A stretch of 64,000 nt of DNA from Hyalangium gracile (lineage in GTDB: Bacteria > Myxococcota > Myxococcia > Myxococcales > Myxococcaceae), in contig NZ_JAHXBG010000008.1 of assembly GCF_020103725.1 (NCBI RefSeq), positions 411,379 through 475,378 on the forward strand. Reading direction: 5' to 3'. The notes under the pieces were generated by a model that was given only the letters and a program-made list of their open reading frames with translations, had not been told where the DNA came from and ran no database searches. Below, in pieces: positions 59,005 through 64,000 of this stretch. The stretch's first letter is position 1. Each line of letters starts with the position of its first letter. Both the position numbers and the translations under genes were made by a program.

Positions 59005-59874
59005 TCACTTCCCCGCCTTCCGATCGCGGAGCAGTCCCTCCTGCGTCACGGAGGCCACCAGCCGGCCGTCGCGGCTGAAGATGCGGCCATTGGCCAGCCC
59101 GCGCGCGTTGCCCGACCAGGGGCTCTCCATGGAGTACAGCAGCCAGTCGTTCATCCGCAGATCGCCATGGAACCAGAGGGCGTGGTCCAGGCTGGCGATC
59201 TGCATGTGGGGCTGCAGGACGCTCTGGGCGTGAGGCAGCATGGCGGTGGTGAGGAGGTTGAAGTCGGAGGCATAGGCCAGCAGGTAGCGGTGGACCTGCG
59301 GATCCTCCGGCAGCTCGCCGTTGGCGCGGAACCAGAGGGCCTTGGTGGGCTCGGCCTGCTGGGGGGCAAACGGGTCCTGGTACGTCACCGGGCGCATCTC
59401 GATGGGCTTCTCGCCCAGGAACTTCTCGCGCACCCGCTCCGGGAGCATGTGGGCCTGGCGGCTCAGCAGCTCGATGTCTGACGGGAGCCCCTCGGGGCCT
59501 GCGACCTGGGGCATGGAGGCCTGATGGGTGGGGCCCGGCTCCTCGCCGTGGAAGGACGCCATCATGGTGAAGATGGGCTGGCCCTTCTGGATGGCCACCA
59601 CGCGCCGGGTGGTGAAGCTGCCGCCGTCGCGCACCCGGTCCACGGTGTAGACGACGGGCAGGGTGGCGTCTCCGGGGCGCAGGAAGTAGCCGTGCAGCGA
59701 GTGCACGCGGCGCTCGGGCTCCACCGTCTTGCTGGCGGCCGACAGCGCCTGGCCCAGCACCTGGCCGCCGAACAGCTGCCGGTAGCCCAGGTCCTGGCTG
59801 CGGCCGCGAAAGAGGTTCTCCTCGATGGGCTCCAGCTCGAGGAGCGACAGCAGATCATTCAGCACACGGCTCAT
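59005..59874 (-). CDS. tesB: Acyl-CoA thioesterase II
   Basis: A 289-residue double hot-dog thioesterase hydrolysing medium- and long-chain acyl-CoA. Both halves are intact: FRGRSQDLGYRQLFGGQVLG and HGYFLRPGDATLPVVYTVDR in the first, ASLDHALWFHGDLRMNDWLL and ASVTQEGLLRDR in the second. The catalytic Asp (SLDHALWFH), Thr/Ser and Gln (TQEGLLR) of TesB are present. ATG at 59874, with GGAG just upstream, is preferred over a GTG four codons earlier. It begins 15 bp from the P450 remnant. Confidence 0.95.
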   Translation of the reverse strand: MSRVLNDLLSLLELEPIEENLFRGRSQDLGYRQLFGGQVLGQALSAASKTVEPERRVHSLHGYFLRPGDATLPVVYTVDRVRDGGSFTTRRVVAIQKGQPIFTMMASFHGEEPGPTHQASMPQVAGPEGLPSDIELLSRQAHMLPERVREKFLGEKPIEMRPVTYQDPFAPQQAEPTKALWFRANGELPEDPQVHRYLLAYASDFNLLTTAMLPHAQSVLQPHMQIASLDHALWFHGDLRMNDWLLYSMESPWSGNARGLANGRIFSRDGRLVASVTQEGLLRDRKAGK

Positions 59875-59888
59875 TTCCAGCTCCACCT

Positions 59889-60065
59889 TCAGCCCAGCAC
59901 GAGCGGCAGTGCCTTATAGCCGAGGCTGACCGGGGCGAACGGCTGTCGCACCGCGGGCCCTGCCCCGCGGCCGAGCGTCGCGTACCGGTCGAGCATGGCG
60001 CTCAGGGTGACGCGCGCCTCGAGCCGGGCCCGCGGAGCCCCCAGGCAGTACCCCAGGGGTCCAAT
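59889..60065 (-). pseudogene. C-terminal fragment of a cytochrome P450
   Basis: The frame encodes GPLGYCLGAPRARLEARVTL, the haem-binding Cys segment of bacterial P450s, then LDRYATLGRGAGPAVRQPFA and SLGYKALPLVLG before a stop. The Phe-x-x-Gly part of the haem loop is eroded (AIGPLGYC), and upstream sequence shows no P450 motifs (no ExxR helix), so only about 60 residues of a former gene survive between tesB and the lipoprotein gene. Confidence 0.7.
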
Positions 60066-60114
60066 CGCCCCCCCCGGTGCGGTCACCGAGCCCGCGCGTA
60101 GGCCGAGCGCCGCG

Positions 60115-60708
60115 CTAGGTGCCGGCATCTCCCGGCGCAACGCCACCATCCATGTCGGTGGGGGCGTCGCCGATCATCACCTCGGTCTGGCCCTCCTCGC
60201 CCGCGGCGTTGTCGCCGGGGCCCACCTCGCCGCCGGCGCTCACCACGCCGCCGGTGACGGGAGCGCCGCCCTCCTCGGGGATGAACTCCAGCATCTCCAC
60301 GAAGGCCTGGCCGGGCAGGCGGAAGTCCATGCCCGTCACGCGCTCGCGGCCCTGCAGCTCGAAGAGCTGCTGCGCCACCGGGCCCGCCTGGATGCGCTCG
60401 TTGGAGAAGATGACGTAGACCTTCACCGGCCCTTCCTGGACGGGGACGCGGAAGCTGGCGTTGGCGATGGGGCGGCCCGCATCGCATTTGATGGAGCGGT
60501 TCTCCCGCGTCATCGTGAGCTGCCGGACGATGCCCTTCTGGGACACCGTGTAGAGCAGACAGTAGGGCAGCTGCCCGTCGCTGGGGACGACCTCCATCAT
60601 GGAGCCGCCCACCTTGCGGATCTGCGCGCGCGCCTGCGCTCCGTCGTTGCCCTTGCTACAGCCAGCTCCCAGCGCCAACACTGCCACGGCCCATGACCAC
60701 CGCGTCAT
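60115..60708 (-). CDS. Lipoprotein of unknown function
   Basis: A 197-residue lipoprotein: lipobox LALGAGCSKG (Cys17). A compact beta-rich domain follows (about 30-150, MMEVVPSDGQLPYCLLYTVS, VKVYVIFSNERIQAGPVAQQ), with a pair of cysteines (PYCLL, IKCDAG) likely forming a disulfide. The tail is acidic and Gly-rich. ATG 60708 begins the signal peptide. No family recognised. Confidence 0.8.
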   Translation of the reverse strand: MTRWSWAVAVLALGAGCSKGNDGAQARAQIRKVGGSMMEVVPSDGQLPYCLLYTVSQKGIVRQLTMTRENRSIKCDAGRPIANASFRVPVQEGPVKVYVIFSNERIQAGPVAQQLFELQGRERVTGMDFRLPGQAFVEMLEFIPEEGGAPVTGGVVSAGGEVGPGDNAAGEEGQTEVMIGDAPTDMDGGVAPGDAGT

Positions 60709-60811
60709 GTGTTCCTCCCTCCGGCGTGGAACTACTCACTGTTGGGTGCAGCCTAGCCTGGACGTTACCTCTCAGGGAGGTGTGTTCGTCTGCTGGTAGA
60801 CGGCGGGCCGC

Positions 60812-62647
60812 TCAGGGACGTTGATAGACGACGATTTGCGGCGTCTCGTCCAGGTAGAGCCCCGTGACGGGCGTCCGAGTGCCGAAGGCCTGCCAGATGT
60901 TGAACTCGTGCTCGCGGAACTCCTGGTGGTACTGGTAGGCGACGATGTCCGCGTCGAAGGGGCTCCAGACCGGCTGCAGGTCCGGCCGCAGCATCCCGTT
61001 CTGCTGGTAGTGCTGGAACGAGTAGCCCGTCACCTCGTGCAGGTAGACACGGGCGCCGGGGCGGGCGTGCTCGTTGATCCAGGGCAGCACGCCCGTGACG
61101 TGGCTGGACCAGAACTGGCGCTGCATGCCGAGCGAGGCCGCCCCGGGCACGCCTCCCGCCAGCTCCGAGTAGAAGGCGGTGCCGTAGGGGAACACGCGCA
61201 CCAGCCCGATGAGCGCCGGAGCCATGAGCAGGGCGAACACCGGCACCGCGACGGCCGCGAAGGGCAGGGAGGGGCGGCGGGCTCGCAGGCGCTCCACCAG
61301 GGCCGAGCAGCCGCCCACCACCACGACTCCGGCGAGCAGGCCCAGGAAGGGCATCGACGGAATCCAGTGCTTCACCCCGCCGAAGTGCGGCACCTGTGGG
61401 TGGCTGATGATGAGGATGGAGAACACCGCGTTGACGGCCACCAGCGTCTCGGTGGCGGAGGGGCGCTTCACCAGCTCTCTCGTGCGTTCCGACAGGCTCA
61501 GCAGCCCGCGCCCCACCACCGTGAGCCAGCCCAGCACCATGGGCACGAAGAGGCTGGTGGGCACGGTGAGGGCCGTCTTCACCACCACATAGGCCAGGGG
61601 GAACGGCGGGGCGCGCATGAGGTCGCCCAGGTAGAACCAGGCGTAGTGCTCGTGCGTGGCGTGGAAGTTCAGGTACCACGCCACCCGATCCACCGGGTGG
61701 TGCCAGAGGTAGGGCCAGTGCAGGTAGAAGAGGACGGGCCCGAGGATGGCCATGGTGGCGATGGGCAGCAGCGCTCGCGCGGTGGGCTCGCTCACGCGGT
61801 GCAACTCGTCCAGCATCCAGAAGGCGCCCACGGCCAGCCCCACGAAGAGCAGCATGTGGGGGCTCAGGGGGAGGAAGCGCTTCTGGAAGGCCACCGGGCC
61901 CAGCGCGACGAAGAGCAGCAGGTAGAGCACCGCCACCGCGGCGAAGAGGCCCACGAAGCGCCAGGCCCACTCGCGGGCCACCGGGGAGCGCTGGCTCTCG
62001 CGCCACGCGCGCCACAGGGCGAACGGGACGAGCAGGAAGGGCAGGAAGAGGGCGTTGTGCTTGGTGGCGATGGCCAGCCCGAACGCCACGCCGCACCACA
62101 CGCCCCAGCGCCGGTCCTCCATGGCTCGCCAGAAGGTGTAGATGACGAGCATCCACATGGCGGCCACCGGCATGTCGAAGGCGGCCAGCTCGGCGTTGAA
62201 GTAGTGGCGCGGTACGAGCAGGAAGGACAGGGCGGCGAAGAGCGCGGCGGCCCGCCCGTAGATGGCGCTGCCCAGCAGGAAGGTGAGCGCCGGCACCAGC
62301 GCCGCCATGGCGAAGGCGGGCAGCCGGAGCGCCGTCGCGGGCCGCAGCCACCCCAGGGTCTGGTGGAACAGCAGGTGCGACAGCCCGTAGAGCTCCTTCA
62401 TCAGCACCGGGTGCTCGTGGTTGACGTCCCACGCTCGGACGATGGCTCCGTCCGTCAGCGCCATCGAGGGCGAGTGGAACAGCAGCCGGAACCAGCCCGC
62501 GTAGCTCTGCGAGGCGGCGAAGTAGATGCCCTCGTCTCGCACGAAGCCCACGGCCGGCTCGGTGAGGAAGAGGGCCGTGAAGGCCACTGCCCACAGGACC
62601 CAGGCGATGCGCCGCTCGTCCCGGGTGGGAGCCCGCCCCGTCTTCAT
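60812..62647 (-). CDS. GT39/ArnT-like glycosyltransferase (polyprenyl-phosphate-sugar dependent)
   Basis: A 611-residue polytopic membrane enzyme of the PMT/ArnT superfamily. The first periplasmic loop carries the acidic metal-binding motif VGFVRDEGIYFA, and a second loop contains HEHPVLMKELYGL, typical of GT39 and GT83 enzymes. Ten or more membrane helices follow (for example ALVPALTFLLGSAIYGRAAA). A periplasmic C-terminal domain is visible (INEHARPGARVYLHEVTGYS). It would transfer a sugar from a lipid carrier to protein or lipid. The ATG at 62647 overlaps the stop of the upstream gene (ATGA), so the pair is coupled. Confidence 0.88.
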   Translation of the reverse strand: MKTGRAPTRDERRIAWVLWAVAFTALFLTEPAVGFVRDEGIYFAASQSYAGWFRLLFHSPSMALTDGAIVRAWDVNHEHPVLMKELYGLSHLLFHQTLGWLRPATALRLPAFAMAALVPALTFLLGSAIYGRAAALFAALSFLLVPRHYFNAELAAFDMPVAAMWMLVIYTFWRAMEDRRWGVWCGVAFGLAIATKHNALFLPFLLVPFALWRAWRESQRSPVAREWAWRFVGLFAAVAVLYLLLFVALGPVAFQKRFLPLSPHMLLFVGLAVGAFWMLDELHRVSEPTARALLPIATMAILGPVLFYLHWPYLWHHPVDRVAWYLNFHATHEHYAWFYLGDLMRAPPFPLAYVVVKTALTVPTSLFVPMVLGWLTVVGRGLLSLSERTRELVKRPSATETLVAVNAVFSILIISHPQVPHFGGVKHWIPSMPFLGLLAGVVVVGGCSALVERLRARRPSLPFAAVAVPVFALLMAPALIGLVRVFPYGTAFYSELAGGVPGAASLGMQRQFWSSHVTGVLPWINEHARPGARVYLHEVTGYSFQHYQQNGMLRPDLQPVWSPFDADIVAYQYHQEFREHEFNIWQAFGTRTPVTGLYLDETPQIVVYQRP

Positions 62648-63600
62648 GGGCTCCCCCCTGCGGAGCCCAGCGCGAACACATCCAGGCACAGCTGGCGTGC
62701 CTCGGCGTTGTCCGCCTGCGACCAGACCTTCACCGTGCGAGGCTCACCCGGAGGCAGCTCGCGCTCCGCCTCGTACACGCCTGGAACGCCCTGCCGCACC
62801 ACGACGTCCACCAGCCGCTCGCCGCTGCGCGCATCGTCCACGCCCATATGGATGTTGCTCGCCCGGGGCCGGCCGAAGGTGTACTCGAAGATGAGTCCTC
62901 CCTCGAGGCGCAGCCCCGTGCCACCCGGGACGTTGTCGAACTCTGCCACCAGCCGGTCCTTGCCGCCGGGAGGGTGCATCCACAGGCAGTGGCGCGGCTC
63001 GTAGTGGATCTCATGCCACTCGGGCGCAACATAGAGGTGCGGCGGTCCGGGGCAGCGGTGCGCCCGCCCGTCGAAGGGGCACGGCCGCCGCGTGCCGTCC
63101 GGGGACTCCAGGTAGACGCGAGCGCTGGCGTACGCCTCGGAGGCCACGAAGCGGTGCGGCCGGTAGCGGCCATTCGTGTAGAGCGTCAGGGTGAGGTTGC
63201 CGGCCTGGAAGGGCTGCCCCACCGGAGTGCGGTACGGCCGGAAGGCCTTCAGGAAGTCGTCCTCGTCCGCGTTGGGGAGCCGGGGCTCGCCGAGCACCCA
63301 GATGCGCGGGTGCCGGGTCAGCTCGTCCCGGTCCGAGCCCAGGTAGCCGTACACCGGCACCTCGGGCGGGAGGTACAGCCGCGCGCGCTCGGTCCACCAG
63401 GGGAAGAGCAGCACCGCGTCTCCCGGCTTCAGCTCGGCCTGGAGCCGTTCGGCCACGGCGCGGTAGTCCGCCTCGGAGGCGAGCCGCCCCGGAAGCCGCG
63501 CGTAGAAGAGGAGGCACAGGAGCGCGACGAGCACCATCCCCCCGAGCTCGACCAGCGGGAGCGCGCGCAGGAGTGGCCTGTGGGCACGGGTGTCGTTCAC
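62644..63600 (-). CDS. Single-pass membrane protein, partner of GT39 transferase
   Basis: A 318-residue protein from a GTG at 63600. One N-terminal membrane helix (LVELGGMVLVALLCLLFYAR) precedes a periplasmic part that begins like the soluble portion of a GT39-type protein (YRAVAERLQAELKPGDAVLL, RIWVLGEPRLPN). It continues with a beta-sandwich-like region (ARVYLESPDGTRRPCPFDGR, CLWMHPPGGKDRLVAEFDNV). The ATGA overlap with the transferase gene shows the two are made together. It may present or modify the acceptor; no catalytic motif is visible. Confidence 0.75.
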   Translation of the reverse strand: MNDTRAHRPLLRALPLVELGGMVLVALLCLLFYARLPGRLASEADYRAVAERLQAELKPGDAVLLFPWWTERARLYLPPEVPVYGYLGSDRDELTRHPRIWVLGEPRLPNADEDDFLKAFRPYRTPVGQPFQAGNLTLTLYTNGRYRPHRFVASEAYASARVYLESPDGTRRPCPFDGRAHRCPGPPHLYVAPEWHEIHYEPRHCLWMHPPGGKDRLVAEFDNVPGGTGLRLEGGLIFEYTFGRPRASNIHMGVDDARSGERLVDVVVRQGVPGVYEAERELPPGEPRTVKVWSQADNAEARQLCLDVFALGSAGGSP

Positions 63601-63632
63601 GACGCGCGGGACCTTATCAGCCCCGGGGGCCG

Positions 63633-63740
63633 AGGTACCGGGTTCCGTCCCAACTGGTCTGGCTGTCGTACCAGTTCAGCCCGCGGGGGCCCGGGTACCA
63701 GGTTCCGTCCGAACTGGTATGGCTGTCATACCAGTTGGCG
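63633..63740. repeat. Two tandem copies of the palindromic repeat core, 60 bp apart
   Basis: Copy A palindrome at 63652-63676 (AACTGGTCTG...CGTACCAGTT) and copy B at 63712-63736 (AACTGGTATG, loop GCTGT, CATACCAGTT), each preceded by GGTTCCGTCC. They share the arms of the 52 bp element at 14929 and 55178, but not its flanks. Confidence 0.85.
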
Positions 63741-63795
63741 GACGAGGAGCCGGGAGGGGCTCCTTGTTCAGCGGAACTCGGCCATTCCGCGCTCC

Positions 63796-63927
63796 ATGTG
63801 CACCGTTCGATTGGGATGGGGGGTGATTGCCAGCCTGGTGCTCGTGGCCTGCGCCACCGTCCATCCGCCGTCTCCCCAGCCCGCCGCAGGCGTGGGGCTG
63901 AAGTACCGGATCCGCGTCGCCTCCTAA
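63796..63927 (+). CDS. Possible small lipoprotein
   Basis: A 43-residue frame beginning at ATG 63796 with a convincing type II signal (WGVIASLVLVACATVH, Cys19) and a short tail ending KYRIRVAS. Only 24 residues would remain after processing, so it may be a tiny surface lipoprotein or the 5' remnant of a larger gene. No clear ribosome-binding site is seen. Confidence 0.4.
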   Translation: MCTVRLGWGVIASLVLVACATVHPPSPQPAAGVGLKYRIRVAS

Positions 63928-64000
63928 GTAGGTAGGCAAAAGTTTCTTTACAACAAGGAACGGAGCCAGAAGTGGCGGGAGAGGACGCCCGCCTTGCGGA

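Overview
This 64 kb window is chromosomal DNA from a myxobacterium (Myxococcota), most likely of the Archangium/Cystobacter/Stigmatella/Hyalangium group. The evidence is the very high GC, frequent GTG starts, Hanks-type kinases carrying AAA or periplasmic domains, many lipoproteins, a choice-of-anchor-A surface protein and an outer-membrane lipoprotein toxin of the kind used in kin discrimination. I saw no rRNA, tRNA, CRISPR array, transposase or replication origin.

Layout. 1-9.1 kb: a truncated kinase/AAA sensor diverges from a probable operon of a TetR regulator (with a perfect palindrome upstream), an M20 amidohydrolase lipoprotein, a 1422-residue repeat protein and an SRPBCC protein. 9.1-13.6 kb: an orphan C-terminal domain resembling actinobacterial secreted amidases, glyoxalase I, and a TonB receptor with a partner lipoprotein. 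13.7-22.3 kb: a dense group of amide-ligase and peptidase genes. It has three ATP-grasp-type proteins, a GCS2/YbdK-type carboxylate-amine ligase, a class I amidotransferase-like protein, a cytosolic subtilase and an M17 aminopeptidase. The middle three genes overlap or touch. This is the best candidate for an undescribed pathway (peptide or amide synthesis).

22.5-32.4 kb: an accessory region. It holds a repeat-rich protein with a degenerate enzyme-like C-terminus, a VOC protein, an NTF2-like protein and a membrane kinase. A SitA/SitI-like toxin-immunity pair (lipoprotein AHH nuclease plus Imm11) follows. That pair lies between the complete kinase gene and a near-identical 167 bp duplicate of the kinase 5' end. 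Beyond are a decayed phage-type cytosine methyltransferase and a lower-GC DUF4062 gene.

32.5-38.5 kb: small secreted proteins, a GNAT, a leaderless lipase-like protein, and a graveyard of fragments (LysR 5' end, internally deleted PI-PLC, beta-barrel C-terminus) around an LLM oxidoreductase and a GH25 lysozyme. 38.8-43.8 kb: a TolC/HlyD/ABC export operon whose ATPase has altered catalytic motifs. 43.9-51 kb: LysR, thioredoxin, SDR, a degenerate metallo-beta-lactamase-fold lipoprotein, a GNAT-like protein, DAHP synthase and an acyltransferase. 51-64 kb: a large modular surface lipoprotein, an M28 peptidase, a membrane phosphoesterase, TesB, a P450 remnant, a GT39 transferase with its partner, and tandem palindromes.

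A 52 bp palindromic element occurs in inverted orientation at two convergent gene junctions (14.9 and 55.2 kb). Its core recurs twice at 63.65-63.74 kb, so it is probably a dispersed genomic repeat.
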